From assembly GCF_900156465.1 (NCBI RefSeq), contig NZ_LT707064.1:4169001-4233000 (forward strand): a stretch of 64,000 nt of DNA, read 5' to 3'. The notes beneath the pieces are model-generated. The model was not told the origin of the DNA. It did not search any database and saw only the letters and a list, made by a program, of their open reading frames with translations. The number at the start of each line of letters is the position of its first letter. The stretch's first letter is position 1. Below, in pieces: positions 1 to 8,832 of this stretch. Source of the DNA: Pseudomonas sp. 7SR1. Its GTDB lineage: Bacteria; Pseudomonadota; Gammaproteobacteria; Pseudomonadales; Pseudomonadaceae. A program made the translations under genes and the position numbers.

Positions 1-272
1 ACCAGGACGCTCGTCAGCACCTGTCCCGTCCAGAGCATGAGAACCATGGTGCAGAACCCACCCAACAGATACGGATTCAAAACGCTCAGGCTCAGCGTTT
101 GGCCTGGGAGGAAAATGATGGGGCCGCAGATGGCGGTCAGCATCCCCGGCACTGCGTAGGAAAGCAGATCCCGCGTGCCTTGGCTGAGTCTAAACGGTAA
201 GCGCGGTTCCAGAAACAGGTAGCGGTTCAGGAAGACAATCGCACCCATCCCCACGATAACGGCAAGGATCAT
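1..272 (-). CDS. azlD: AzlD-type branched-chain amino-acid exporter small subunit (3' end cut by window edge)
   Basis: About 90 codons are visible, starting MILAVIVGMG and running off the left edge. The protein is a small hydrophobic polypeptide with at least three membrane-spanning stretches. The pattern of an early NRYL segment, then a conserved YAVPGMLTA segment and an LNPYLLGG segment, fits AzlD, the short partner of AzlC, which is usually just over 100 aa. Its ATG overlaps the azlC stop codon in an ATGA arrangement, so the two are probably translationally coupled and form one inner-membrane exporter. Nothing links it functionally to the peptide genes; it probably marks the left border of the island. 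The family call is from residue pattern and pairing. Confidence 0.8.
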   Translation of the reverse strand, partial: MILAVIVGMGAIVFLNRYLFLEPRLPFRLSQGTRDLLSYAVPGMLTAICGPIIFLPGQTLSLSVLNPYLLGGFCTMVLMLWTGQVLTSVL

Positions 273-967
273 GGGCGTCCCTCCAGGAGCCGCTTGCACA
301 CGAAGCCCGCCGTCATGCCAGCCAACCCCGATACCACCAGCGCAGACTCCCAACGCCAATAACTGAGCAGCACCGAGCAGGCAAGGGATACGAGCACGCA
401 CACGACCGTCGGGATCGATTTCACCACAGGGGTGATCAACGCGATGAAGGTTGCAGCGATGGAAAATTCCAACCCGAGCGACTCAAGGTTCGCAATGCTC
501 TTGCCCAGCAGGATCCCTGCCAGGGTGAACACATTCCAGGCCAGGTAAAAGCTGAGGCCGACGCCCAGCGCAAACCAGCGGCTGAATGTCTTTTGATCGT
601 ACTGGCTGTTCAGCGCGAAGAATTCGTCGGTCAAAAGAAAGCCCAGACCTAGTCTCCATCGCGAAGAAAGCGAGGACAGGGTGGCGCGCATGTGCAAACC
701 GTAGAGCAGGTGCTGTGACGTCAGGAGAAAGGTCGTCACGAGAATCGAGGGCAGGCTGGCCCCTGTCTTGATCATGCCAATGGCCACGAGCTGGGCGGCG
801 CCGGCGAAAACGATGGCCGAGAAGCCTTGGCCTTCCAGAGGCGTCATCCGGGCATCGATCGCCAATGATCCAACCAGCAAGCCCCAGGGAGCGCAGGCCA
901 GGGACAATGGAATCACAGCCATCGAGCCTTTCCAGAAAGCCTGGCAAGGCGAAAGGGTGGAACGCAT
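269..967 (-). CDS. azlC: AzlC family branched-chain amino-acid exporter subunit
   Basis: The 232 aa protein has the AzlC layout: an N-terminal F-x2-G segment (QAFWKGSM) leading into a P-rich first helix, a GAAQLVAIGMI segment near residue 60, an HLLYGLHMR segment near residue 87 and a DEFFAL segment near residue 113, all hydrophobic-helix rich. AzlC with AzlD exports branched-chain amino acids or analogues across the inner membrane. The ATG at 967 is chosen because the conserved F-x2-G segment lies upstream of the next Met (919), although 919 has the better ribosome-binding site. It is on the same strand as the syrC operon but 290 bp downstream of it, so read-through is possible but not shown. 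Confidence 0.85.
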   Translation of the reverse strand: MRSTLSPCQAFWKGSMAVIPLSLACAPWGLLVGSLAIDARMTPLEGQGFSAIVFAGAAQLVAIGMIKTGASLPSILVTTFLLTSQHLLYGLHMRATLSSLSSRWRLGLGFLLTDEFFALNSQYDQKTFSRWFALGVGLSFYLAWNVFTLAGILLGKSIANLESLGLEFSIAATFIALITPVVKSIPTVVCVLVSLACSVLLSYWRWESALVVSGLAGMTAGFVCKRLLEGRP

Positions 968-1257
968 GAGCGGTGCACTTCGGTTATGAACGGGGGTTCA
1001 GAATCCTGGATTGTGCGGCTGGCGTATTGAACGATATTGCTGTCTGGGGATATTGGCGGCTTGAGCACCGCCATCCTGCGCCAGGAGCTGACTGAAGCCA
1101 TCATTATGGCTAAGTCTCGCAAAGACCTGTGCTTCGCCGAGATCGTTGAAGATGGCAAGAATCGAGCGTGTCAGCCCGTCTTGAGCAAGATGTGCCTGGT
1201 CAGCACAGGGCGCCAACCTCAAGAGTCGGCACTCTGTCCAGGTCTTGAATCCCAGCC
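968..1257. other. Intergenic stretch between syrC and azlC, site where syrE would be expected
   Basis: These 290 bp separate the syrC stop from the azlC start. GC content looks lower than in the neighbours. Short open frames exist on both strands, but none resembles a protein I know and none has a convincing ribosome-binding site. No clear stem-loop with a T-run was seen for syrC termination. From memory, in P. syringae the large synthetase gene syrE follows syrC here. Confidence 0.5.
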
Positions 1258-2469
1258 TCAGACGGCCATCGATTCCAACGTCGACTCGAGGAATTTGAAT
1301 GCGGTTTGTTTCGAACGCTGGGTCGATTCGAAGAACGCCAGGTGACTGCCGTTGCGCTCCACGTGCAGCAGGGCATCGCTGATGGATTCGGCAATACGCT
1401 GGGAACCACCGATGTGAGTGGTTTCGTCGGCATCGCCAGCCACCACCAGGGTCGGCACGCTGATGCGTTCCAGGCGTGGCGGCAGCTCGGTCTTGTTCAA
1501 GGCATCGTTGAGCCGCGCATAGCGATAGAACAGCTCTTCGTTGACGTAGGGATAGAGCGCGGCATGGGCGATGGAGTCCGGGATGGTCGCCAGTGTCGCC
1601 TGGTCGAGGAACAGCGCTTGCAGGTCGCTGGCCTCGTTGCGGTCCACGGCGGCCGACTCCATCAGCCATTCGAAATTCTGCTGATGGGCGGTACGCAGGC
1701 TGTTGTCGCCCAGGTTGTAGTCGCCATGCCACAGGCTCAGGGAGTTCACCCGGTCGCCGTGCAGGGCAGCGGCGCTCAGCGCGATCACCGCGCCGCCGCA
1801 GATGCCCATCAGGTGGGCATTGGACAGGCCGAAGTGATTCATCACATTGATCAGGTCGCCCACCTGGGCGTCGGTATCCACCGACAGTTGATCGAACGAA
1901 GTACAGGAACCGAACAACCCCCGGGTTTCCCAGGTGACCACGAAGAATCGCTCGCTGAGGGCATTGAACCAGTCGCGGCACAGGTCGAACGGCATGCCGC
2001 AGGGCAGTGCCAGGACGATCGCCGGGCGCTGGCGGTCGGCGCTGGAGTGCACCGACAGCGCGACGTTGTCCCGGGTGATCAGGTGTACTGTCTCTACCTC
2101 GGGCACTGCACCGCTGAAATCGAAGTGCCTGACCAGGCGCCCGAAACGCTTGACGCTTTCGAACTCGTCGAAATGGTCATAGGTGAATTCCAGGGCCTGG
2201 CAGATTTTCTTGCTGATGAACATCTCGAAGGACGACAGTTGCGCCTCGCCGTCATGCACGTATTGCACGGCCTTGACGCCGATCCGTGCGAAGGCGGCAC
2301 TGACCGCCCGTTCCGTGGCCCTCACGCTGGGCGAGGCCTGCTCGGGAGGCAACCCGTCCCCCTGGGCCAGGAAGCTCAGGCAGATGGGGTCGGGCAAATG
2401 GATGGCAAGGTGCCTAAGCATCCTCACGGTCTCGCACAGGCGCGTCGCTGCGTCAGTGGAAATAGTCAT
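1258..2469 (-). CDS. syrC: SyrC-like (chloro)threonyl aminoacyltransferase, alpha/beta-hydrolase fold
   Basis: The 403 aa product has an alpha/beta-hydrolase core in which the nucleophile elbow reads GICGGAV, so the usual Ser is Cys at residue 224. SyrC of the syringomycin pathway also uses Cys224: it takes Thr or 4-Cl-Thr from the SyrB1 carrier domain as a thioester and transfers it to an NRPS carrier domain. The acid (VAGDADE) and His (NGSHLAF) near the C-terminus complete a Cys-Asp-His triad. The start at 2469 follows an AGGAG ribosome-binding site; a longer upstream open frame is only readthrough in another frame of syrB2. It is the third gene of syrB1-syrB2-syrC, 59 bp after syrB2. No NRPS module lacking an A domain, the expected acceptor, lies in this window. 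Confidence 0.9.
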   Translation of the reverse strand: MTISTDAATRLCETVRMLRHLAIHLPDPICLSFLAQGDGLPPEQASPSVRATERAVSAAFARIGVKAVQYVHDGEAQLSSFEMFISKKICQALEFTYDHFDEFESVKRFGRLVRHFDFSGAVPEVETVHLITRDNVALSVHSSADRQRPAIVLALPCGMPFDLCRDWFNALSERFFVVTWETRGLFGSCTSFDQLSVDTDAQVGDLINVMNHFGLSNAHLMGICGGAVIALSAAALHGDRVNSLSLWHGDYNLGDNSLRTAHQQNFEWLMESAAVDRNEASDLQALFLDQATLATIPDSIAHAALYPYVNEELFYRYARLNDALNKTELPPRLERISVPTLVVAGDADETTHIGGSQRIAESISDALLHVERNGSHLAFFESTQRSKQTAFKFLESTLESMAV

Positions 2470-2528
2470 GGATTGGGGACTCCTGTCAGGCACGTTGCGC
2501 ATGCCACTGTCGTATGGCACAGAAAAAA

Positions 2529-3464
2529 TCAGACCGCTTCGAACTTCTTGCCTCGGGTGGTGTGGGTGACAAGGCGGTTGTATTCCGGGGTCTTGTCCCC
2601 GATCACCTGGACCGCGCCGTACTTCTCGAGGCTGATGCGCCCACCGTATTCCTCGATGTGGTCGGAGTCCGGATAGATCTTCACGAAGGACGGCACGTAG
2701 CGCGACGCAAAGCCCATGCGCATGTCCTGGGACTCGCCGCTGTGGGGGTAGGACGCGTGCATCAGGGTCGACCAGAAAATGATGAACTGGCCGGCCTTCA
2801 TCTGCATGGGCACCGCGGCCGACTCGTCGGGCTTCCAGTTCTCGTCGATCTGCAGCTGGCGATAGTCGTAGCCGAAGAATCCGCGGCGCACACCGTCCTT
2901 GACCACCGAGCTGTTGTTGGCGTCGGGATCGTAGGCCATGCGCTTGGTTTCGTCGTAGTTCATGCTGTTCTGGGTACCGGGGATGAACTGCAGGCAACCA
3001 TTGGCGATGTTGGCGTCGGTGAATGCGGTCCAGACGGTGATGGTGCCACCGAAATCCTCGTTTTCCGGCCAGAGGATCTGCGGCTTGCCCGAGGCGTTGG
3101 CGAAGGTGTCGGCCTGGTGCCAGTCGGTGCCTTCGTCGCCCGGATACTTGGGAAAGAACTCGGTGCGCCAGCACAGCACATCCGGACCGAGGATGCTTTC
3201 GACGCGGTCGCAGATTTCCGGACGGCAGATGTGGCTGGCGAGGAAATCGTCGTCCAGGTGGCGGTCATAGTTGGCGATGTTGGTACCGGCGGAAATCGCA
3301 TCCAGGTCCTGGTAGGCCGCGGCGCTGCGGTCGAGCAAGCGCAGGCGTGTGCGCTTCCAGGTTTCTTTCATTTCTTCGGGCGAATAGGCGTCGAATGGTC
3401 CGATGAAACCGTTCTTCTCGAAGGACGCGCGTTCTTCCGGGGTCAAGGCGAATTTCTTGCTCAT
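2529..3464 (-). CDS. syrB2: SyrB2-like non-haem Fe(II)/2-oxoglutarate threonine halogenase
   Basis: The 311 aa enzyme should chlorinate the methyl group of L-Thr while it is bound to the SyrB1 carrier protein. The metal-binding triad of ordinary dioxygenases (HxD...H) is altered to H116-Q-A118: Ala replaces the Asp ligand, which leaves room for chloride, the hallmark of this halogenase family. Phe121 and Asn123, which position the substrate in SyrB2, are kept. The distal His is near 236 and the 2-oxoglutarate-binding Arg near 255, each one later than the SyrB2 numbers I recall, consistent with one extra residue after position 123. A GGAA-type ribosome-binding site precedes the ATG, and the gene starts 17 bp after the syrB1 stop. 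Confidence 0.95.
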   Translation of the reverse strand: MSKKFALTPEERASFEKNGFIGPFDAYSPEEMKETWKRTRLRLLDRSAAAYQDLDAISAGTNIANYDRHLDDDFLASHICRPEICDRVESILGPDVLCWRTEFFPKYPGDEGTDWHQADTFANASGKPQILWPENEDFGGTITVWTAFTDANIANGCLQFIPGTQNSMNYDETKRMAYDPDANNSSVVKDGVRRGFFGYDYRQLQIDENWKPDESAAVPMQMKAGQFIIFWSTLMHASYPHSGESQDMRMGFASRYVPSFVKIYPDSDHIEEYGGRISLEKYGAVQVIGDKTPEYNRLVTHTTRGKKFEAV

Positions 3465-3481
3465 GGGCTGTTCCTTTTCGG

Positions 3482-5326
3482 TCAATGGGCTTGGACAAGG
3501 GAGCGCTGGATGCAATCGGCCAATACCTTGGCGGTCGCACCGTTGGCCAGCACGCCAGGATCCAGGTTGACCTGGTAATGGGCCTTCAAGGTGCTCAGGG
3601 AGCGGATCAGGGCCAGGGAAGTGCCGCCGAAATCGAAGAAATCGTCGTTCAGGCCGATGTTCTTCAGGCCGATGTCCTGCGACCAGACCTTGAGCACGAA
3701 CTGCTCTTGCTCGGTGAGGCCTTCGCTGGTGTGGTGCACGGTGGCGGCGATGGATTCGGGTGCGGGCAGGCGTTGCCTGTCGATCTTGCCGTGGGCGGTC
3801 ACCGGCAGTTCCGCCAGGGGGATGTAGGCGGAGGGGCGCATGTAGTCCGGCAGGCTGGCGGCCACCAGGGCGGCGACTTCGCTGCGCGTCTGTTCGTTCC
3901 AGGCCTGCACCCCCTGGGTCGGCACCACATAGGTGACCAGGCGCCAGTCGCCATCGCCGAAATCGTGACCGGCCACGTGGGCGGCGGCCACGGCCGGACT
4001 GCTTTGCAGGCAGGCTTCGACTTCCCCCGGCTCGATGCGGAAACCGCGGATCTTCAGTTGTTCGTCGCAACGGCCGGCATAGCGGTACTCGCCGTCATCG
4101 CCCAGTACCAGCAGGTCTCCGGTGCGATAGGCACGACCGGAACCACCGGGCAGTTGCACGAAGCGCTCGGCGTTGAGGGCCGGACGATTGAGATAACCCA
4201 TCGCCACGCCGGCGCCTTCGATATACAGTTCTGCGGCCGTGCCCTGGGGAACGGGTTGCTGGTTGGCGTCGAGCAGGTTCAGGCGCCAGCCGTCCAGCGG
4301 GGCACCGATGGATACCATCGCGTTGCTCTCCAGGTCCTGGGCCAGCACGCGCTTGAAGGTGGTGTGGACGGTGGCTTCGGTAATGCCGTACATATTGATC
4401 AGCGCGGGTTTCTGGTCACCATGGCGCTCCACCCAGGGACGCAGCACCGTGGCCGGCAGTGCCTCGCCACCGAACACCACGTAGCGCAGCGCCAACGGCG
4501 CGCCGGCCTGGCGGTCGGCTTCATCGAGGCCGCGGAACGCCGACGGTGTCTGGCTCAGGACGGTCACGCCCTGGCCGGCCAGCCATTGGAGCATGGCCGC
4601 GGGCGAACGCGAGACATCGTAAGGCACCACGGCAACGTGACCACCGTGGGCCAGGGCACCCCAGATCTCCCAGACGGAAAAGTCGAAACCGATGGAGTGG
4701 AACATCGACCAGACGTCATATTCGGTGAAGGCGTATTCGCGTTGCGTGCTTTCCAGCAGGCGGCTGACATTGCCATGGGCGACCAGCACGCCCTTGGGTT
4801 CGCCGGTGGAACCGGAGGTGTAGATGACGTAGGCCACCGCATTGTCGGGGTCACGACGTTCGGCCTCGGCAACCGGCTCCAGCGTCGGGCCGGCCAGCAG
4901 CTCGGCGAGCGGTAGCACGCGCAGGGAAGAGCTCTGCGGCAGGTCGGCGAGGTCGCCGATCAACAGGCTCATGCCACTGTCGCGCACGATGTGTTCGACG
5001 CGCTTGCCCGGGTACTGCGGGTCGACCGGGACGTAGGCGCCGCCGGCCTTGAGGATGCCCAGCAGGCTGATGACCAGGTCGACGCTACGCGCCAGGCACA
5101 TCCCCACCAGCATGCCGTCCTTCACGCCTTCCTGGCGAAGACGAGCCGCCAGTTGCGACGAAGCCGCATCCAGTTGCGCGTAACTCAACGAGCGAGTGGC
5201 ATCGGATACCGCCGTTCGCTCAGGGAATTCACGGGCCCGGGCGGCGAAGATTTCATGCAGCAATGCACCGGGCGTGAGGGGGGCTGGCGCGGGGTTGACC
5301 GATCCGCCAGTGTTCTTAATCGGCAT
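3482..5326 (-). CDS. syrB1: SyrB1-like stand-alone A-T didomain, L-threonine activating
   Basis: The 614 aa protein has an adenylation domain (about residues 20-530) and one carrier domain with GGTSL, the phosphopantetheine Ser falling near residue 570. It activates an amino acid and holds it for modification in trans. The specificity residues can be read from [24 protein letters not shown] and [11 protein letters not shown], giving DFWSVGMVHK, a Thr code. A-domain core motifs [11 protein letters not shown] and YRTGDL are intact. The ATG at 5326 has an AGGAG ribosome-binding site nine bases upstream. It is the first gene of the syrB1-syrB2-syrC operon; the promoter should be in the 482 bp region shared with syrP. 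Length matches the roughly 616 aa of syringomycin SyrB1. Confidence 0.93.
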   Translation of the reverse strand: MPIKNTGGSVNPAPAPLTPGALLHEIFAARAREFPERTAVSDATRSLSYAQLDAASSQLAARLRQEGVKDGMLVGMCLARSVDLVISLLGILKAGGAYVPVDPQYPGKRVEHIVRDSGMSLLIGDLADLPQSSSLRVLPLAELLAGPTLEPVAEAERRDPDNAVAYVIYTSGSTGEPKGVLVAHGNVSRLLESTQREYAFTEYDVWSMFHSIGFDFSVWEIWGALAHGGHVAVVPYDVSRSPAAMLQWLAGQGVTVLSQTPSAFRGLDEADRQAGAPLALRYVVFGGEALPATVLRPWVERHGDQKPALINMYGITEATVHTTFKRVLAQDLESNAMVSIGAPLDGWRLNLLDANQQPVPQGTAAELYIEGAGVAMGYLNRPALNAERFVQLPGGSGRAYRTGDLLVLGDDGEYRYAGRCDEQLKIRGFRIEPGEVEACLQSSPAVAAAHVAGHDFGDGDWRLVTYVVPTQGVQAWNEQTRSEVAALVAASLPDYMRPSAYIPLAELPVTAHGKIDRQRLPAPESIAATVHHTSEGLTEQEQFVLKVWSQDIGLKNIGLNDDFFDFGGTSLALIRSLSTLKAHYQVNLDPGVLANGATAKVLADCIQRSLVQAH

Positions 5327-5477
5327 GACTAACGCTCCTGTTAATTGCCAGGTGCAGCGTATTTGCGCAGTTGCGAAAACCGTTGCACTCGAGACGTCAC
5401 TGCGGCCCACGGGATCGTTTGATATGCCTGTGCGAATCGCAGCTGGCGCATTTCAGCACCGACTCCGTGCGTGCGTC

Positions 5478-5497
5478 TGTCGCGGGAAATGGGGACA
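5478..5497. promoter_or_regulatory. Candidate syr-syp box upstream of syrB1
   Basis: The sequence is TGTC-GCG-N6-GGG-GACA, with intact TGTC/GACA arms 12 bases apart. It fits the published syr-syp box (TGtCccg-N6-cggGaCA) bound by LuxR-type SalA/SyrF regulators in P. syringae. It lies about 150 bp upstream of the syrB1 start codon. Binding is inferred from consensus only. Confidence 0.6.
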
Positions 5498-5687
5498 AAT
5501 CGGTCAATGCCGATCCGAGGGCGGAAACAGCGACGAACCTGCAGGACGATGCGGACCGCGAGGCTGAGCAAGCTGGCTGGCGCAGGACGGCGTGGCACCT
5601 GCGGATCCGCCCAGGCACCTGGCCGCGTGGCCTGGGCAAGCGTACCGACCCAGGCGGTCGGTCCGGCGTGACGCGGTGTGCCGGGTC

Positions 5688-5707
5688 TGTCCCGGTTTGC
5701 GGTGCCA
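5688..5707. promoter_or_regulatory. Degenerate candidate syr-syp box upstream of syrP
   Basis: The left half, TGTCCCG, matches the consensus perfectly. The right half, GGTGCCA, is degenerate but keeps G, C and A at the conserved places. It lies about 100 bp upstream of the syrP start, where a plus-strand activator site would be expected. The weak right arm keeps confidence low. Confidence 0.35.
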
Positions 5708-5808
5708 GACATCCCCGGCGATCAATGTTTTTATCCTTGCCCGACAGTGGGGCGTATTGGTTTTGCCCCCAAGACATGGATCCGCGGATCAGAAGTCAGG
5801 AGTGATGC

Positions 5809-6855
5809 ATGAGTCTTCAAACTAACGCTGCGCCCGTCCTGGACGATGACACGCTGGCCTGGCCCGGCCAGGACGACGGGGCGGTCAGGTTGTCGCTGCT
5901 CGCCGATGGCCTGAGCCTGCCAGTGGTGGTTGAACCCAACGACCCGGGCCTGGACCCGGCGCAGTGGGCCGGCCAGCATCGAGGGGCGATCGAGGCGCTG
6001 CTGTGTCGCCACGGCGCGGTGTTGTTTCGTGGCTTCGACCTGGCCTCGGTCCCGGCTTTCGAAGCCTTCGCCGAAGCCCTGTCCCCCGGCCTGCACGGCA
6101 GCTACGGCGACCTGCCGAAGAAAGAGGGCGGACGCAACGTCTATCGCTCCACGCCTTATCCCGAGCGGGAAATGATCCTGTACCACAACGAGAGCTCGCA
6201 CCTGGAAAGCTGGCCGCGCAAGCAATGGTTCTATTGCGAGCAACCCTCTCGGGTCGGTGGCGCGACGCCGTTGGCCGACATCCGGCAGGTGCTGCAGCGG
6301 CTGCCCGAGCAGGTGGTGGCCCGTTTCGAACAGAAGGGATTGATGTACAGCCGTACCTTCACCGCCGGCGTCGAGCCCAGCTGGGAGTCGTTCTTCGGCA
6401 CCACCGACCGTGCCGCCGTCGAACAGCGTTGCCGCGAGCAGGGCACCGATTTCGAGTGGCTCGATGCCGACACCCTGCAGGTACGTACCCTTTGCCCGGC
6501 AGTCATCCGCCACCCGCTGACCGGCGAACCGGGGTTCTTCAACCAGGTGCAACTGCACCATCCGTTCTGCCTGGGCGAAGAAATGCGCGAGGACCTGCTG
6601 GACATGTTCGGCGCCGATCGCCTGCCACGCATGGTCAGCTATGGCGACGGAACACCCATCGAGGACGACGTCATGGCGCTGGTGGGGGAGGCCTATGAGG
6701 CTTGCGCCGTCCGGTTCGCCTGGCGCAAGGGCGATGTGGTCATGCTCGACAACATGCTGGCCGCCCACGCCCGGGACCCATACGAGGAGCCCCGCCTGAT
6801 TGTCGTGGCCATGGGCGAGATGACCGCCAGGGGCGATGTCTGGCAACCGGCGTGA
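5809..6855 (+). CDS. syrP: SyrP-like Fe(II)/2-oxoglutarate oxygenase (aspartyl beta-hydroxylase type)
   Basis: The 348 aa protein belongs to the TauD/TfdA-like oxygenases. The facial triad is visible: His126-x-Glu128 in LYHNESSH and a distal His near 320 in LAAHARDPY, followed by the 2-oxoglutarate-binding Arg near 329. SyrP hydroxylates the beta-carbon of Asp while it is bound to the eighth SyrE module in syringomycin synthesis. None of the 17 adenylation domains in this window has an Asp code, so, like chlorothreonine, its expected substrate belongs to another synthetase. The ATG at 5809 follows AGGAG with about six bases spacing. It is first in a plus-strand pair with syrD, 34 bp apart. 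Confidence 0.88.
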   Translation: MSLQTNAAPVLDDDTLAWPGQDDGAVRLSLLADGLSLPVVVEPNDPGLDPAQWAGQHRGAIEALLCRHGAVLFRGFDLASVPAFEAFAEALSPGLHGSYGDLPKKEGGRNVYRSTPYPEREMILYHNESSHLESWPRKQWFYCEQPSRVGGATPLADIRQVLQRLPEQVVARFEQKGLMYSRTFTAGVEPSWESFFGTTDRAAVEQRCREQGTDFEWLDADTLQVRTLCPAVIRHPLTGEPGFFNQVQLHHPFCLGEEMREDLLDMFGADRLPRMVSYGDGTPIEDDVMALVGEAYEACAVRFAWRKGDVVMLDNMLAAHARDPYEEPRLIVVAMGEMTARGDVWQPA

Positions 6856-6889
6856 GCCAGCTCGCGAGCCCATTCGAGGATAGCAACCC

Positions 6890-8587
6890 ATGAAAGACCA
6901 GAAAGAGAAGAAGACCAGGCCCGGTTCGGTCATGCGTCTGCTGTGGCGCAACCATCCCTGGCTGACGTTCTTCACCTTGATTTGCGGTGTCATCAGTGGG
7001 GTCGCGTCCATTGCGGTGGTGAGTGTGATCAACCAGGCGATCCATAACGACGGCAACCGCCTGCAGGCCTTGTACTGGTTCATCGGGCTCAGTGCCACGG
7101 CCCTGATCCTGCGCAACGGCGCCGCGCTGTTCCCGGCCTATGCCAGCATGCGGATCATGACCCGGTTGCGCATCGCGTTGTGCCGCAAGATCCTCGCCAC
7201 GCCACTGGAAGAAGTGGACCGTCGTGGCCCGCCCAACGTGTTGACCATGTTGACCAACGATATCCCGCAGCTGAACACGACGCTGGTGGTCATGCCCACG
7301 GTACTGGTGGAAATGACGGTGTTCCTGTTCGGCATCGGTTACCTGGCTTACCTGTCGTGGGTGGTCCTGGCCTTGACGGTGTCGCTGATGGTCCTGGGGG
7401 TCGGGCTCTACCTGTTCTTCTTCGCCAGTGGCGTGCGCTCCACCAATCGGGTCCGGGACGAATTCACAGCGTTCAATGAATACACCCATGCCCTGGTGTT
7501 CGGTCTCAAGGAACTCAAGCTCAACGGTGTTCGCCGTCGCTGGTTCGGCCGCTCCGCCATCGAGGCATCGTCGACCCGGGTGGCACGCTACAACTTCGTC
7601 GAGCGCGTGTGGTACACCGCGGCCGACAACGTGGGCCAGTTCACTTTGTCGTTGCTGATCGGTTGCCTGTTGTTCGCCGCGCCCTTGGTCAGCGCGGTGG
7701 ACCCGAAGGTGATGACGGCCAGTGTGCTGGCGGTGCTCTACATCATGGGGCCGCTGTCGCTGCTGGTGGGGGCGATGCCGGTGCTGGCGGCGGGCCGGGT
7801 CGCCTGCACCCGGCTCGCGGACTTCGGTTTCGCGATCAACGATCCGCATCCCGAACCTGTGGCCGTCGAGGCCCCGAAAGTGCATCTGCTGGAGCACAAG
7901 AAAACCTGGGACAGCATCGAGTTGAAAGGCGTGCGGATGCACTACCAGGATCCCCATGCCGGAAGCGGCTTCTCCCTTGGCCCCATCGACCTGACGGTGC
8001 AATCGGGTGAACTGATCTACATCGTCGGTGGCAACGGTTGCGGCAAGAGCACCCTGGCCAAGGTGCTGTGCGGGCTCTATATCCCGCAAAGCGGCGAGGT
8101 GCTGCTCGACGGTGTCACGATCACCGATGAAAGCCGCAGCGAATACCGGGACCTGTTTTCCGCAGTGTTTTCCGACTTCCATCTGTTCAACCGCCTGATC
8201 GGACCCGACGAGGAGGAAGGCAATCCGGAGTTGGCGAGCAAGTACCTGGAGACCCTCGGCCTGGCTGACAAGATCAAGATCGAGGGACTCGGTTATTCGA
8301 CCCTCAAGGCCTTGTCCTATGGCCAGCAGAAACGACTGGCCCTGGTATGTGCCTACATGGAGGACCGGCCGGTCTACGTGCTCGATGAATGGGCCGCCGA
8401 CCAGGACCCACCGTTCAAGAAGTTCTTCTACGAGGAGCTGCTGCCGGACCTCAAGCGCCGCGGCAAGACGGTCCTGATCATCACCCATGACGACCAGTAT
8501 TTCCAACTGGCCGACCGGATCATCAAGCTGGCCGATGGGCACATCGTGTCGGACATCAACTGCGCCATTCGCGATAAGCGAGCCTGA
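6890..8587 (+). CDS. syrD: SyrD-like cyclic (lipo)peptide ABC exporter, fused membrane and ATPase domains
   Basis: The 565 aa protein has six predicted transmembrane segments in roughly the first 310 residues, then an ATP-binding domain. Walker A is GGNGCGKST (about residue 379), the signature is LSYGQQKRL (about 475), Walker B is PVYVLDEW (about 495) and the switch His is in LIITHDD (about 532). Size and fusion order match the SyrD/PvdE/YojI group of inner-membrane exporters, which act as homodimers to move NRPS products to the periplasm. A GAGGA ribosome-binding site precedes the ATG by about nine bases. Standing between syrP and the peptide synthetases, it may export the syringopeptin-like product, a syringomycin-like product, or both. 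Confidence 0.93.
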   Translation: MKDQKEKKTRPGSVMRLLWRNHPWLTFFTLICGVISGVASIAVVSVINQAIHNDGNRLQALYWFIGLSATALILRNGAALFPAYASMRIMTRLRIALCRKILATPLEEVDRRGPPNVLTMLTNDIPQLNTTLVVMPTVLVEMTVFLFGIGYLAYLSWVVLALTVSLMVLGVGLYLFFFASGVRSTNRVRDEFTAFNEYTHALVFGLKELKLNGVRRRWFGRSAIEASSTRVARYNFVERVWYTAADNVGQFTLSLLIGCLLFAAPLVSAVDPKVMTASVLAVLYIMGPLSLLVGAMPVLAAGRVACTRLADFGFAINDPHPEPVAVEAPKVHLLEHKKTWDSIELKGVRMHYQDPHAGSGFSLGPIDLTVQSGELIYIVGGNGCGKSTLAKVLCGLYIPQSGEVLLDGVTITDESRSEYRDLFSAVFSDFHLFNRLIGPDEEEGNPELASKYLETLGLADKIKIEGLGYSTLKALSYGQQKRLALVCAYMEDRPVYVLDEWAADQDPPFKKFFYEELLPDLKRRGKTVLIITHDDQYFQLADRIIKLADGHIVSDINCAIRDKRA

Positions 8588-8675
8588 ATGAGCGTCCCGA
8601 GCCCATCGTCCGGCTTGCGATGTTGTCGCGACAGCACCTGCAAGACCCCGTGAAACCCGCCTGGCATCCAGCCCG

Positions 8676-8702
8676 CCCGACAGCCGCGAGTCCGCTGTCG
8701 GG
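8676..8702. other. Perfect 9-bp inverted repeat downstream of syrD
   Basis: CCCGACAGC (8676-8684) is mirrored by GCTGTCGGG (8694-8702) with a 9-base loop. The GC-rich stem lacks a following T-run, so it is not a classical terminator. It could attenuate read-through from syrD, stabilise an mRNA end, or be an operator. Confidence 0.5.
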
Positions 8703-8792
8703 TGGCGGCGCCATGCACCCACGATTCGCCCGTTAACCCGTACTGCGCGGCTGTTTGCGCGGACCTGCACCAACCCAGGCGTGCCTGTTGCG

Positions 8793-8815
8793 TTTGTCCG
8801 GGCAGCACTGACAAA
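8793..8815. promoter_or_regulatory. Dyad resembling a shortened syr-syp box
   Basis: Perfect 6-bp arms TTTGTC and GACAAA flank an 11-base centre. The inner TGTC and GACA are spaced 11 bases apart, one fewer than in the other boxes here. It is 118 bp upstream of the NRPS start codon, so a promoter with this element at -35 would begin near 8840. Tentative. Confidence 0.35.
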
Positions 8816-8832
8816 TTTCTGAGAAGGAACGT

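Larger units (their letters stand above)
5327..5808. promoter_or_regulatory. Divergent promoter region between syrB1 and syrP
   Basis: This 482 bp non-coding region separates the divergent operons. It contains two 20-bp dyads like the syr-syp box (5478-5497 and 5688-5707, listed separately). It also has a perfect 7-bp inverted repeat ACCGACC/GGTCGGT with a 5-base loop (5644-5662) and a perfect 8-bp one GCCCAGGC/GCCTGGGC (5609-5637). No clear sigma-70 -35/-10 pair was found by eye. Short open frames on both strands lack family resemblance. Confidence 0.7.

Noticed and set aside
919..967. Shorter azlC start at 919
   Set aside because: It has a better ribosome-binding site but would remove the conserved F-x2-G segment of the family.
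1258..3174. A 638-codon minus-strand frame as one protein
   Set aside because: Its first part is an off-frame reading of syrB2; only the part from Met at 2469 resembles SyrC and has a ribosome-binding site.
2529..4070. A 513-codon minus-strand frame as one protein
   Set aside because: Its N-terminal part is an off-frame reading of syrB1; the halogenase starts at 3464.
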